Below, in pieces: positions 18,056 through 27,221 of a DNA stretch of 64,000 nt. Every line of letters begins with the position of its first letter. Position 1 is the first letter of the stretch. Location: contig MKVM01000003.1 in the NCBI GenBank assembly GCA_001898835.1, forward strand, positions 1 through 64,000, given 5' to 3'. The notes beneath the pieces are model-generated. The model saw nothing but the letters and a program-made list of their open reading frames with translations, did not search any database and was not told where the DNA came from. This stretch comes from Micrococcales bacterium 72-143. Its GTDB lineage: Bacteria > Actinomycetota > Actinomycetes > Actinomycetales > Microbacteriaceae. Both the position numbers and the translations under genes were made by a program.

Positions 18056-18099
18056 GTTCACCTCCCGTTCACCGTTCCCGTCGAACCTGGTCACCGTCG
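18056..18099 (+). promoter_or_regulatory. PHO box upstream of pstS
   Basis: Four units in exact 11-bp register: GTTCACCTCCC, GTTCACCGTTC, CCGTCGAACCT (weak), GGTCACCGTCG. Two carry the perfect GTTCACC core of actinobacterial PHO boxes. A CTAGCGT segment just downstream (18105-18111) may be the -10. Probable RegX3 target. Confidence 0.75.
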
Positions 18100-18167
18100 C
18101 TTCCTAGCGTCGGCAGCGAGGCCGCCAAGAGCCTCGACACCTGACCGACATTCCCGAAGGGAACACA

Positions 18168-19262
18168 GTGAAGATCACGCGTACCGGCGGTATCGCCGCC
18201 CTCGCGCTCGTGGGCGCCCTCGCCCTCACCTCCTGCGCCGCGAACGAGACGCCCTCCGGCGACGGCTCGTCGGCACCCGAGAGCACCCTCTCCGGCACCT
18301 TCAACGGCGCGGGCGCGTCGTCGCAGGGCGCCGCCCAGGACGCCTGGGTCGCCGCCTTCCAGACCGCGAACCCCAAGGTCACCATCAACTACGAGCAGAC
18401 CGGCTCCGGCGCAGGTCGCGAGACCTTCATCGCCGGCGGCTCCGACTGGGCCGGCTCCGACTCGGCCCTCTCGGACGACGAGCTCGCGAAGACCTTCGGG
18501 AGCTGCGCGGCCGACAGCAAGGCGATCGACATCCCCACCTACATCTCGCCCATCGCGGTGATCTTCAACGTCGAGGGGGTCAAGGAGCTCAACCTCGACG
18601 CGGCCACCCTCGCGAAGATCTTCAAGGGTGAGATCACGACGTGGAACGACCCGGCGATCGCCGCGCTCAACAAGGGCACGACCTTCCCCGACACCGCCAT
18701 CACCGCCGTGCACCGCTCGGACGACTCCGGCACCACCAAGAACTTCGCGGACTACCTGAACCAGGTCGCCCCCGAGGTGTGGGACCAGAAGCCGGCCGAC
18801 GCCTTCCCGTACCAGACGGGTGAGGGCGCGCAGGGCACCTCGGGCGTCGTCAACGCCGTCACGAACGGCTCCGGCACGATCGGCTACGCCGACGCGTCGA
18901 AGGCCGGCAGCCTCGGCACCGCCAAGATCAAGGTCGGCGACGAGTTCGTGGCCTACAGCCCGGAGGCCGCCGCCGCGGTCGTCGCCGAGTCGCCCCTCGT
19001 CGAGGGGCGTGCGGCCAACGACCTCGCGTTCAAGCTCGACCGCAAGACGACCGACCCGAGCCACTACCCGCTCGTGCTCGTCTCGTACAGCATCGTCTGC
19101 ACCGAGTACGCGGACGCCGCCAAGGGCGAGTTCGTGAAGGCCTACATCGGCTACATCACGAGCGCCGAGGGCCAGAAGGTCGCCGCCGAGTCGGCCGGCG
19201 CCGCCCCGCTGTCGGCGGACCTCGCCAAGAAGGTCGCCGACGCGATCGCCTCGATCAAGTAA
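18168..19262 (+). CDS. pstS: Phosphate ABC transporter substrate-binding lipoprotein PstS
   Basis: 364 aa from GTG at 18168. Lipoprotein signal ending LALTSC (Cys 24), then the PstS fold with phosphate-contact segments GAGASSQGAAQDAW, SGAGRETFIAG and HRSDDSGTTKNF. It captures phosphate outside the membrane for PstCAB. A strong hairpin after the gene separates it from pstC. Confidence 0.96.
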   Translation: MKITRTGGIAALALVGALALTSCAANETPSGDGSSAPESTLSGTFNGAGASSQGAAQDAWVAAFQTANPKVTINYEQTGSGAGRETFIAGGSDWAGSDSALSDDELAKTFGSCAADSKAIDIPTYISPIAVIFNVEGVKELNLDAATLAKIFKGEITTWNDPAIAALNKGTTFPDTAITAVHRSDDSGTTKNFADYLNQVAPEVWDQKPADAFPYQTGEGAQGTSGVVNAVTNGSGTIGYADASKAGSLGTAKIKVGDEFVAYSPEAAAAVVAESPLVEGRAANDLAFKLDRKTTDPSHYPLVLVSYSIVCTEYADAAKGEFVKAYIGYITSAEGQKVAAESAGAAPLSADLAKKVADAIASIK

Positions 19263-19280
19263 GGCATCAGCACGACCCGT

Positions 19281-19322
19281 CGGGCTGCGGCCCCCGCGCA
19301 TTGCACGGGGCGCCGCAGCCCG
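19281..19322 (+). terminator. Intra-operon hairpin between pstS and pstC
   Basis: An 11-bp perfect stem (CGGGCTGCGGC / GCCGCAGCCCG) with an inner CCCC/GGGG extension and no T-run. It is more likely an attenuator or mRNA 3'-end stabiliser, raising pstS over the permease genes, than a full terminator. Confidence 0.65.
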
Positions 19323-19357
19323 ACACACTGAACGAAACCCCGAGCGACGAGGACCTG

Positions 19358-20296
19358 ATGACCGCCGTAACGGCCCGGATCACCGCCAAGAAGCGCCTCG
19401 GCGACCGCCTCTTCTCCGGCGGCGCCCTCGCAGCCGGTGCGCTCATCCTCGTGGTGCTCGCGGGCGTCGCGATCTTCCTCGTCGCCCAGTCGATCCCCGC
19501 CTTCCTGATCGACCCGTCCGAGATCAAGGGCTCGCCCAGCAGCTTCTGGGCGTACGTCGGCCCGCTCGTCTTCGGCACCATCTGGGCGGCCGCGCTCGCG
19601 CTGCTGATCGCCGTGCCGATCGCGCTCGGCATCTCGCTCTTCATCTCGCACTATGCGCCCCGCCGTCTCGCGCAGGGCCTCGGCTACACGATCGACCTGC
19701 TCGCCGCGGTGCCGTCGGTCGTCTTCGGCCTGTGGGGCGCCGGCGTGCTCGCCCCGTCGATCCAGCCCTTCTACGCCTGGCTCGTCGACAACCTCGGATG
19801 GTTCCCGCTCTTCGCGCCGCCCGTCTCGGGCACCGGGCGCACCATCCTCACGGTCGCGATCGTGCTCGCGGTCATGATCCTTCCGATCATCACGGCGCTC
19901 TGCCGCGAGGTGTTCCTGCAGACGCCGAAGCTCCACGAGGAAGCCGCGCTCGCACTCGGCGCCACCCGGTGGGAGATGATCAAGATGGCCGTGCTGCCGT
20001 TCGGCCGCCCAGGCATCATCTCGGCCGTCATGCTGGGCCTCGGGCGGGCGCTCGGCGAGACGATGGCGGTGGCGATGGTGCTCTCGCCCGCCGCCGTCAT
20101 CAGCTTCGTGCTCACCGGACCGCAGAACCCGACGACGATCCCCGCCAACATCGCCCTCAACTACCCCGAGGCGCACGGCAGCTACGTCAACGTGCTCATC
20201 GCGACCGGCCTCATCCTGTTCGTGATCACCTTCGCGGTCAACTCGCTCGCGCGCTGGGCCGTCGCCCGCCGCAAGGAATTCTCGGGAGCCAACTGA
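19358..20296 (+). CDS. pstC: Phosphate ABC transporter permease PstC
   Basis: 312 aa from ATG at 19358. Six membrane helices with the ABC permease coupling loop [20 protein letters not shown]. It forms the membrane channel with PstA. An upstream in-frame extension to 19301 would run into the hairpin and is not used. The stop overlaps the pstA ATG by 1 nt (TGATG). Confidence 0.95.
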   Translation: MTAVTARITAKKRLGDRLFSGGALAAGALILVVLAGVAIFLVAQSIPAFLIDPSEIKGSPSSFWAYVGPLVFGTIWAAALALLIAVPIALGISLFISHYAPRRLAQGLGYTIDLLAAVPSVVFGLWGAGVLAPSIQPFYAWLVDNLGWFPLFAPPVSGTGRTILTVAIVLAVMILPIITALCREVFLQTPKLHEEAALALGATRWEMIKMAVLPFGRPGIISAVMLGLGRALGETMAVAMVLSPAAVISFVLTGPQNPTTIPANIALNYPEAHGSYVNVLIATGLILFVITFAVNSLARWAVARRKEFSGAN

Positions 20297-21384
20297 TGAC
20301 GACCGACACCGCCACCGCACCGCGCGTGCTGCCCAACGCGTTCACGACCGGCAAGCTGCCGAAGTGGATGCCATGGCCGATCCTCGCCGTGTCCCTCGCG
20401 GTCGCGCTCGGCGGGTTCGGCCTCCTCGCGGGGGCGACGGGAGACGGCTTCAACTGGATCGCCGGGATCATCCTCGGGGTCGTGCTGTTCGTCGTCGCGA
20501 ACTGGGTCATCGCGCGGCTCGTCGAGGGCGCTCGCCAGGCCGCGGACCGGCTCATCACCTCGCTCGTGACCGGGGCGTTCGTGCTCGCCCTCATCCCGCT
20601 CGTGTGGCTCACCATCACCGTCGTGGCGAACGGCCTGCCGACGTTCCTGAACGGCACCTTCCTCAACAGCTCGATGCGCAACGTCGTCGGCGAGGGCGGC
20701 GGCGCGCTGCACGCCATCGTCGGAACGCTCATCATCACCGGCTTCGCGGCACTCATCTCCATCCCGGTCGGCCTCATGACCGCCATCTACCTCGTCGAGT
20801 ACGGCACCGGCCGGCTCGCGCGGGGCATCACCTTCTTCGTCGACGTCATGACCGGCATCCCGTCGATCGTCGCGGGCCTCGCCACCTACGCCCTCTTCGC
20901 GCTGCTGTTCGGCGACGGGGTGCGGATGGGCTTCGCCGGCTCGGTCGCCCTGTCGATCCTCATGATCCCGGTGGTGGTGCGCTCGAGCGAGGAGATCCTC
21001 AAGCTCGTACCGAACGAGCTGCGGGAGGCCTCCTACGCCCTCGGGGTGCCGAAGTGGCGCACCATCCTGAAGGTCGTGCTGCCGACCTCGATCGCGGGCA
21101 TCACGACCGGCGTCATGCTGTCGATCTCGCGCGTCATCGGCGAGACCGCGCCGCTGCTCATCGTCGCCGGGTTCACGGCGTCCATGAACTACAACCCGTT
21201 CACCGAGCGGATGATGTCGCTCCCCGTGTTCGTGTACACGCAGTACGTGAGCCCCGGCACGGATGCCGAGTTCTACATCCAGCGGGCGTGGGCGGGTGCG
21301 CTGACCCTCATCCTCATCGTCGCGCTGCTGAACGCGATCGCCCGCCTCGTCTCCCACTTCTTCTCGCCCAAGCTCGGGCGCTGA
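20296..21384 (+). CDS. pstA: Phosphate ABC transporter permease PstA
   Basis: 362 aa. Longer N-terminus than E. coli PstA, with two extra hydrophobic helices (about 27-45 and 55-75) before the six-helix core; this is common in actinobacteria. The coupling loop is [21 protein letters not shown]. Coupled to pstC by a 1-nt overlap. Confidence 0.95.
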   Translation: MTTDTATAPRVLPNAFTTGKLPKWMPWPILAVSLAVALGGFGLLAGATGDGFNWIAGIILGVVLFVVANWVIARLVEGARQAADRLITSLVTGAFVLALIPLVWLTITVVANGLPTFLNGTFLNSSMRNVVGEGGGALHAIVGTLIITGFAALISIPVGLMTAIYLVEYGTGRLARGITFFVDVMTGIPSIVAGLATYALFALLFGDGVRMGFAGSVALSILMIPVVVRSSEEILKLVPNELREASYALGVPKWRTILKVVLPTSIAGITTGVMLSISRVIGETAPLLIVAGFTASMNYNPFTERMMSLPVFVYTQYVSPGTDAEFYIQRAWAGALTLILIVALLNAIARLVSHFFSPKLGR

Positions 21385-21404
21385 GCCTCGACCCGAAGGA
21401 ACCC

Positions 21405-22184
21405 ATGTCCAAGCGCATCGAAGTCCGCGACCTCGACGTCTACTACGGCAGCTTCCGCGCCGTCGAGGGGGTCTCGCTCACGATCGAGCCCCGCACGGTG
21501 ACCGCCTTCATCGGCCCCTCCGGATGCGGCAAGTCGACCTTCATCCGCACCCTCAACCGCATGCACGAGGTGATCCCGGGCGCGCGCGTCGACGGCGAGG
21601 TGCTCATCGACGGCAACAACCTGTACGGCCCGGGCGTCGACCCGGTGCTCGTGCGGCGCCAGGTGGGCATGGTGTTCCAGCGGCCGAACCCGTTCCCGAC
21701 CATGTCGATCCGCGAGAACGTGCTCGCGGGCGTGCGCCTCAACAACACGAAGATGTCGAAGTCGGATGCCGACTCGCTCGTCGAGAAGTCGCTCCAGGGC
21801 GCGAACCTGTGGAACGAGGTCAAAGACCGTCTCGACAAGCCCGGCTCGGGCCTCTCCGGCGGCCAGCAGCAGCGTCTGTGCATCGCGCGCACGATCGCGG
21901 TGTCGCCCGAGGTGATCCTCATGGACGAGCCGTGCTCGGCGCTCGACCCGATCTCGACGCTCGCCATCGAGGACCTCATCGAGGAGCTCAAGACGGAGTA
22001 CACGATCGTCATCGTGACCCACAACATGCAGCAGGCCTCGCGGGTCTCGGACAAGACCGCGTTCTTCAACATCGAGGGCACCGGCAAGCCCGGCAAGCTC
22101 ATCGAGTACGACGACACCACGAAGATCTTCTCGATGCCGTCGGTGAAGGCGACCGAGGACTACGTCTCCGGCAAGTTCGGGTGA
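21405..22184 (+). CDS. pstB: Phosphate ABC transporter ATPase PstB
   Basis: 259 aa. Walker [10 protein letters not shown], signature LSGGQQQR, Walker B VILMDEP followed by CSALDP, and the switch His in VTHNMQQA. It powers PstCA. The start has an AAGGA Shine-Dalgarno. Last gene of pstSCAB; the ~390-bp gap after it has structured repeats. Confidence 0.96.
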   Translation: MSKRIEVRDLDVYYGSFRAVEGVSLTIEPRTVTAFIGPSGCGKSTFIRTLNRMHEVIPGARVDGEVLIDGNNLYGPGVDPVLVRRQVGMVFQRPNPFPTMSIRENVLAGVRLNNTKMSKSDADSLVEKSLQGANLWNEVKDRLDKPGSGLSGGQQQRLCIARTIAVSPEVILMDEPCSALDPISTLAIEDLIEELKTEYTIVIVTHNMQQASRVSDKTAFFNIEGTGKPGKLIEYDDTTKIFSMPSVKATEDYVSGKFG

Positions 22185-22397
22185 TCCGCTCCCGCCCTTG
22201 ACCTGCACCGGTTAGTTGCACGCGCGCCCCGTTCGCCTGGCGCGGATGCAGCAGACGGGAGCATCGACCCGTGGGCAGAGAAGTGCCGGGCCGCAGAACG
22301 CCTCTCGGCGCGAGGCCGCTCGAAGCGGCGAAAAGTGGAGCCCGGGGTTACTGCGGCCCGGCCCCGACAGTTTACGCGAGGGCCGCATCCGCTGCAG

Positions 22398-22429
22398 GTG
22401 CCCCGGTGCCTCAGTGCCCCGGTGCCTCA
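22398..22429 (+). repeat. 16-bp tandem duplication
   Basis: GTGCCCCGGTGCCTCA occurs twice back to back, ending directly at the left arm of the long palindrome. Confidence 0.85.
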
Positions 22430-22510
22430 GAAATGCAGGAGATTCTTCCGGCCGGCCGGATGGGCGCAGGCGACTGCTGGCTCCCGCGGCCGCGATTCCT
22501 GCATTTCTGG
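22425..22510. repeat. Palindromic intergenic repeat, copy 1
   Basis: Left arm CAGAAATGCAGGAGAT and right arm ATTCCTGCATTTCTG (one mismatch) around a ~50-nt interior. The same arms at nearly the same overall length recur at 33256-33342, so it is a dispersed element rather than a chance terminator. Confidence 0.75.
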
Positions 22511-22572
22511 GATGCCGGGGTTCGGAGGTGCCTCGGGCTCTGAGGGGCGGGGGGGGTTGTGAGGTGCCGGGG

Positions 22573-23205
22573 TCAGTCGAGCGAGTCGTCGCGGGCCATG
22601 CGCGCGCAGACGGCGAGCTCCTCGGCGATCGTCGCGAGGCGCGCAGCGCGGGTCGTGAGCTCGCTCGAGCGCTCCGGCGACGCGGCGTCCTGATCGTCGG
22701 CGACGGATGCGGCACCCGCCGCCTCGACACGGCAGAACGCCGCGGCGCGCTCCAGCGCATCCGCGAGGTCGCCGTCGAAGACGCCGCGCAGGATGCGGTC
22801 CGAGAGGTCGAGCACCTCGTCGGGCCCGGCCGGGCTCGGCGCGCCGGCGACGAGCGGGTCGATGGTGCGCAGCACCTCGGTTCCGCGCTGGAACAGCAGC
22901 GCGACGCCCGCCAGGTCCTGCCGGATCATCGTGCGCAGCAGGTAGACCCGCCACAGGGCGCCGGGGAGGCTGCGCGGGCTCGACCGCGCCCACAGCTCCG
23001 CGACGGCGTCGAGTCCGTGCTCGTCGGTGAAGCCGACCACCCGGTCGAGCACCTCCGGGTCGCCGCTCTCCCGCACCCGCGCGACGAGCCCGCGCGCCGT
23101 GTCATGGGCGATGCGGCGGGTGACGGCCGGGTCAGGGGCCGCCCCCTCGAACGCCTCGAACTCGCGTCCGCCGAAGAGGGTGGGCTTGTGGAAGTCGTCG
23201 GCCAT
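22573..23205 (-). CDS. Conserved actinobacterial protein of unknown function
   Basis: 210 aa, all-helical, soluble. It begins MADDFHKPTLFGGREFEAFEG and has a central LPGALWRVYLLRTMIR segment. I recall homologues in related actinobacteria, sometimes mislabelled as RNA polymerase beta subunit; no polymerase motif is present. Function unknown. It is on the opposite strand to the pst operon and diverges from the tRNA gene. Confidence 0.7.
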   Translation of the reverse strand: MADDFHKPTLFGGREFEAFEGAAPDPAVTRRIAHDTARGLVARVRESGDPEVLDRVVGFTDEHGLDAVAELWARSSPRSLPGALWRVYLLRTMIRQDLAGVALLFQRGTEVLRTIDPLVAGAPSPAGPDEVLDLSDRILRGVFDGDLADALERAAAFCRVEAAGAASVADDQDAASPERSSELTTRAARLATIAEELAVCARMARDDSLD

Positions 23206-23261
23206 CGCCCCATTCTCCCCCGGCGACGAGGCCGGCGCCCGGCCACTACCCTGGGAGGGTC

Positions 23262-23337
23262 GGGCCTGTAGCTCAGTCGGTAGAGCATCGGACTTTTAAT
23301 CCGCGGGTCGTGGGTTCGAGCCCCACCGGGCCCACCA
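23262..23337 (+). tRNA. tRNA-Lys (anticodon TTT)
   Basis: 76 nt including an encoded CCA. Acceptor GGGCCTG pairs with CGGGCCC, D-arm GCTC/GAGC, anticodon loop CTTTTAA giving TTT, T-arm GTGGG-TTCGAGC-CCCAC. Position 27-43 is a T/C mismatch. A terminator follows, then the accessory island. Confidence 0.96.
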
Positions 23338-23357
23338 CGACATCCTTATCGATTCCT

Positions 23358-23383
23358 AAAACACCCTTTGACCGGGGTGTTTT
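23358..23383 (+). terminator. Intrinsic terminator of tRNA-Lys
   Basis: AAAACACCC / GGGTGTTTT, 9-bp stem with an 8-nt loop ending in a short T-run, 20 nt after the tRNA. Confidence 0.8.
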
Positions 23384-23469
23384 CTGTCCTCTCGACCGTC
23401 CGCTCGGGGCAGACCGTGTAGGTGGCATTCCAATAACTACCCCCGTTGGCGCATAGGCCGATAGGCGCA

Positions 23470-23516
23470 CCGGTACACGATTTCGGCTGATTGGCGACCC
23501 CTGTGGGATGTACCGG
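23470..23516. promoter_or_regulatory. Shared inverted-repeat control element, copy 1
   Basis: Arms CCGGTACA (23470-23477) and TGTACCGG (23509-23516), 39 bp between arm starts, followed by CGTTGTG and GTCGC. The element with the same arms, spacing and downstream words recurs before the second cassette. Candidate operator for the island's HTH proteins or a recombination site. The rest of 23384-23655 holds only this element and a promoter. Confidence 0.65.
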
Positions 23517-23554
23517 AAACGTTGTGTTCGTCGCTACAGCAGACACTCATGCTC

Positions 23555-23582
23555 TTTACAGAAAACACAAAGGTGTCATACT
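23555..23582 (+). promoter_or_regulatory. Promoter of the SIR2-HerA cassette
   Basis: TTTACA (23555-23560) and CATACT (23577-23582) separated by 16 bp, inside the context TGTCATA, which is shared with the second cassette promoter. Confidence 0.5.
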
Positions 23583-23655
23583 ACGAACAGATGAAGTGGT
23601 CTGCGATGGACATCGGTTCTGATCTGTTGAGCAACCGTAGTTGGGGGCTGGTTTC

Positions 23656-24861
23656 GTGAGGCTCGACGGCAAAGTCACCATTGATCGTCTTCGTGATGTC
23701 ATTCAGGACGCGCACCTCAATCTCCTCGTGGGCGCAGGTACCCCGAGCGCGTACTTCGGACTGCTGAAGGACGTCGAGACAGTCCTGACCGAGATCGAGG
23801 CGTCAACCGTGATCACGGAGGAAAAGCAACTAGCGCGTGCGTCGGTGGTGGCGTACTTCTTTCGAACCGTTGTCGGACCGAATCTTGAACTTCTAGAGGG
23901 AAGCGACGGCGAGAGCGTCGTCTCTTCGTACGAGGATCTCCTCGGCATGCTCTACCGGATCCTGCTGCGCCGCCGAAGCTCTCTCCTGAACAAGCAGCTG
24001 AACATCTTCACGACGAACGTCGATGTCACGTTCGAACTCGCCCTGGAGCGCTCCCGCCTCGAGCACAACGATGGGTTCACCGGCAAACTCGAGCCGGTCT
24101 TCGACCTGGCAAACTTTGGCTCCCTCCGCTTCAAGCAGAGCCCGTACTACGAGAACATCTCTGAGATCCCGACGATGAACCTTCACAAGCTTCATGGATC
24201 GGTCAACTGGAGTGCATCGGACGAGACGAGCGAGATTGGCTTTGACCGCAATCTCGAGGCAGTCATCACTGCGGCAGCAAAGCTGGAAACAGCGACCGCT
24301 GATCTCATCGAGGTGAAGGGCGATGACCTTGAAACGAAGAGGGTTCTCGATGCCGTGGCAGGCAAGGTACCAAGCGCGGCAGTTGCCGATTTTCTTGCCG
24401 CCTACGACAAGCTTGCCATCGTCAATCCAACCAAGCAGAAATTCGAAACGACAGTACTCAACGAGACCTACTACGAGCAGATTCGCGTCTTCTCCAACTC
24501 GCTCGAGAAGCAGAATTCGGTTCTGCTCGTCCACGGCTTCTCGTTCAGGGATGAACACCTCAAGAAGATCGTGCTCCGTGCCGCACGGTCAAATCCCACA
24601 CTCGAAGTGATCGTCTTCTGCTACGACCAGGCGAGCGAGACGGCAATTCGCATCGAGTTGCCCGAGCATGATGTGAAGAACGGCAACATCACGTTCGTCA
24701 CGCCTCCGGTCGGCGAAGACAAGAAGCCCGTGTACCTGCTCGACGTCGACGAATTGGTCAAGCGCTGGCTCGCGCCGCTGGTTCCCGCTCCCGAACCGCG
24801 CCCCGACCGCGTTGTCGATGTGAACATCAAGGTTGACGGTGCCGAACATGTCAAGGACTGA
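23656..24861 (+). CDS. SIR2-like NAD-degrading defence protein
   Basis: 401 aa from GTG at 23656, which has GGGGG 8 nt upstream; an in-frame TTG at 23641 is the alternative. SIR2 hallmarks are LLVGAGTPSAYFG (NAD-binding GAG, about 24-36), IFTTNVDVTFE (about 117), the catalytic His in NLHKLHGSVNW (about 180) and GFSFRDEHL (about 295). In SIR2-HerA anti-phage systems this protein cleaves NAD+ and cooperates with the HerA hexamer. The next gene overlaps it by 14 nt and encodes HerA, so the pair is recognised with confidence. Confidence 0.88.
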   Translation: MRLDGKVTIDRLRDVIQDAHLNLLVGAGTPSAYFGLLKDVETVLTEIEASTVITEEKQLARASVVAYFFRTVVGPNLELLEGSDGESVVSSYEDLLGMLYRILLRRRSSLLNKQLNIFTTNVDVTFELALERSRLEHNDGFTGKLEPVFDLANFGSLRFKQSPYYENISEIPTMNLHKLHGSVNWSASDETSEIGFDRNLEAVITAAAKLETATADLIEVKGDDLETKRVLDAVAGKVPSAAVADFLAAYDKLAIVNPTKQKFETTVLNETYYEQIRVFSNSLEKQNSVLLVHGFSFRDEHLKKIVLRAARSNPTLEVIVFCYDQASETAIRIELPEHDVKNGNITFVTPPVGEDKKPVYLLDVDELVKRWLAPLVPAPEPRPDRVVDVNIKVDGAEHVKD

Positions 24862-26752
24862 TGCAGATTTCGACGCCGACGCAGTCTTCAAAGTCGGTCG
24901 AGTTGTAGCAGTCGAAGGACGACGTGTCCGCATCTCCGTCGACAAGCTCAAGAACGGGTCACACCTCCTTTTCCGAGGCGATCTCCTGAGAAGCGTCTCA
25001 GTCGGTGGCTACATCAAGATCGCCAAGGGCTTCAGCGAACTAATCGCGAAAGTTGATGGCGAACAGATCGAGGAAGACCGCTCCTCAGCAAAGGGCTACT
25101 CGCGAAACTCCGACCGTCTCGTACGCATCCTCGATGTAAGCCTTATCGGGTTCCTCTCAGAGGACGGCTTCGAACGAGGAGTGCGAGAACTTCCACTCCT
25201 CGACAATGAGGCGTACCTCCTCAGCGAAGATGAGTTCGGTCGAGTCCATCGGTTCGTATCAAGCAAGGACGTTGCGCTCGACTTCGGAACGCTCGCCATG
25301 GAGCCTAGCCAACGAGTGGACATTGGTGTCGACGCCATCTTCGCCAGCCACATCGGGATCTTCGGCAACACCGGAAGTGGCAAGTCGTACACCCTCGCCA
25401 AGCTCTATGCATCCCTGTTTGAGCAGTTCGCCAGCGAACCTTCGTTTCGCAAGAACGCTCGGTTCGTCCTCATCGACTTCAATGGCGAATACGTCGACCG
25501 CAAGGCAACCAAGAAGGATAAACGCTCCACTGCAGTCATCACAGACTCGGGCAATAAAGACGAGTACCGGCTTTCGACGCGCAGCAAGAAGGGGCACAAG
25601 ATCCCTATCTCCAGCGCAGCTGCGAAAGACCCAACGCTCTGGACCGTGCTTCTCGATGCGTCGGAGAAGACTCAGGCGCCGTTTCTGTCGCGAGTGCTCA
25701 GTAGCACCTACTGGGAATCGAAGCTTCAAGACCCAACTGACCTCAAGAGCATCATCGGAGATCTTGTACTCCGCGCAACGAAGAGCGGCGATCAATCGAT
25801 GGATAGGCACGTCGTACTAAACCTGCTGCGTGAGATCCAGAGTTGCCTGGGGTCCGACTCCCCTGAGGAGTTCGAGGAACTCATCCGTGACTTCCAGTCG
25901 AACCTCAACTACAACAGCAAGTACACGAAGTACTACTGGGGCACGTGGAGCAGTAGCCCCACAACCATCGAATCGCCCAACTGGGAACAGCTCACCAAGG
26001 GAGCCATCGAAGCGCTCCCCCTGGACTTCAGCGGGCTCAAGGACATTGACCTGATCCGATTCAAAATCGTCCTCCAGTACTACAGCGACATCATCAGCGG
26101 GTTCTCGAACCGAGAGCATCTATCCCCGCTCATCAAGCGACTCGACACACGGGTCCCTGATATTAAGAAGGTAATCACCGTCGATGACACGAAGGAGCTG
26201 ACGGACAAGCCGCTTGCCGTGGTTAGTCTGCGCGACGTCAACCTCGACATGCGGAAGGTGGTGCCGATGCTGCTCTGCAAACAGCTCTACGACATCAAGA
26301 AGAACAGCGACCCCGACAACAAGAAGTACTTGAACCTAATCGTAGATGAGGCACACAACATCCTGTCGGCGCAGTCGTCACGGGAGTCAGAAGCGTGGCG
26401 CGACTACCGACTCGAAACCTTCGAGGAGATCATCAAGGAAGGTCGCAAGTTCGGTGTGTTCTTGACCATCGCAAGCCAGCGACCGCATGACATCTCGGAG
26501 ACGATCATCTCCCAGCTACACAATTACTTCTTGCACCGGCTCATCAACAACCTCGACATCCACGCTGTGGAGCGAGCGGTCTCTTATCTCGACAAGGTGT
26601 CGTTCGAACAGCTCTCGATCCTGCCAACTGGAACCTGCATCTCAGCGGGTGTCTCATCTCAAGTGCCGGTAGTCGTGAAGGTCAATCCCCTCAGCGAAGA
26701 GCGCGAGCCAAACAGTCGAACCATGCGAGTAGCGGGAACCTGGCGGGAATAG
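24848..26752 (+). CDS. HerA-like hexameric ATPase (SIR2-HerA system)
   Basis: 634 aa from ATG at 24848, overlapping the SIR2 gene. An N-terminal beta-barrel (HAS-like, residues ~5-80), Walker A GNTGSGKSYT (about 172), Walker B LIVDEAHN (about 497), and the C-terminal arginine-finger region TIASQRPHDISETIISQ. HerA/FtsK-type translocase; in this context it assembles with SIR2 as an anti-phage complex. The next gene starts 4 nt after its stop, so the 154-aa unknown protein is likely co-expressed. Confidence 0.9.
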   Translation: MSRTDADFDADAVFKVGRVVAVEGRRVRISVDKLKNGSHLLFRGDLLRSVSVGGYIKIAKGFSELIAKVDGEQIEEDRSSAKGYSRNSDRLVRILDVSLIGFLSEDGFERGVRELPLLDNEAYLLSEDEFGRVHRFVSSKDVALDFGTLAMEPSQRVDIGVDAIFASHIGIFGNTGSGKSYTLAKLYASLFEQFASEPSFRKNARFVLIDFNGEYVDRKATKKDKRSTAVITDSGNKDEYRLSTRSKKGHKIPISSAAAKDPTLWTVLLDASEKTQAPFLSRVLSSTYWESKLQDPTDLKSIIGDLVLRATKSGDQSMDRHVVLNLLREIQSCLGSDSPEEFEELIRDFQSNLNYNSKYTKYYWGTWSSSPTTIESPNWEQLTKGAIEALPLDFSGLKDIDLIRFKIVLQYYSDIISGFSNREHLSPLIKRLDTRVPDIKKVITVDDTKELTDKPLAVVSLRDVNLDMRKVVPMLLCKQLYDIKKNSDPDNKKYLNLIVDEAHNILSAQSSRESEAWRDYRLETFEEIIKEGRKFGVFLTIASQRPHDISETIISQLHNYFLHRLINNLDIHAVERAVSYLDKVSFEQLSILPTGTCISAGVSSQVPVVVKVNPLSEEREPNSRTMRVAGTWRE

Positions 26753-26756
26753 CACC

Positions 26757-27221
26757 ATGGCGCGCCTCACCGACGCCAGCTATCTAGAACAACGACGGGC
26801 GCTTGTTGAAGATTGGCAGTCAGGGGGACACGGCTTCACGCTTAATTCGGCGCTGGAGCAGCTGACACTGCACGAGCACTACCGTCCAGCAGAGAACCTG
26901 TCAGACCATGAAGCGCTGGCGCATCGGCGCAAGGTTGGCAAGGAGACACCGTCTCTTCCCCAACGCGCCGGGAAGGCGTACATGAACCGGCTCAAGGCTT
27001 TGGCAGTCGACATCGTCAAGACGGAGCTTCGGTTGCAGCGGGAGAAGGTGGCGCCCCCTCGGAAGAAGTACCAGCGAGGTACTCGAGGAGCTATCCGAGT
27101 AGGCGTCACGATGCGACCGGCGCCGGACTACGAGAAGTTGGCGAAGGCGTTCCTCGAGCACGTACGCAACGAAGAGCAAAAGAAGACTGCTATTACCGGC
27201 CAGGACGTGCACGCAGCCTGA
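26757..27221 (+). CDS. Unknown 154-aa cassette protein, copy 1
   Basis: I do not recognise the family. Soluble and basic, starting MARLTDASYLEQRRALVEDWQ, with an Arg/Lys-rich middle (KVAPPRKKYQRG) and a charged C-terminus. It starts 4 nt after herA, and a near-identical protein (same length) follows the second cassette, whose cargo is unrelated. It is therefore tied to the cassette rather than to the cargo. The last 29 nt overlap the end of the convergent HTH gene. Confidence 0.75.
   Translation: MARLTDASYLEQRRALVEDWQSGGHGFTLNSALEQLTLHEHYRPAENLSDHEALAHRRKVGKETPSLPQRAGKAYMNRLKALAVDIVKTELRLQREKVAPPRKKYQRGTRGAIRVGVTMRPAPDYEKLAKAFLEHVRNEEQKKTAITGQDVHAA

Larger units (their letters stand above)
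22185..22572. other. Non-coding gap after pstB with several inverted repeats
   Basis: No convincing gene. It holds an 11-bp perfect inverted repeat (CCGGGCCGCAG at 22286-22296, partner at 22351-22361), a 16-bp tandem duplication (22398-22429), and a long palindromic repeat (22425-22510). Open frames across it are composition shadows. Confidence 0.6.

Noticed and set aside
22573..23205. Possible RNA polymerase beta-subunit label
   Set aside because: The 210-aa helical protein has no polymerase motif; such labels on homologues look like propagated errors.
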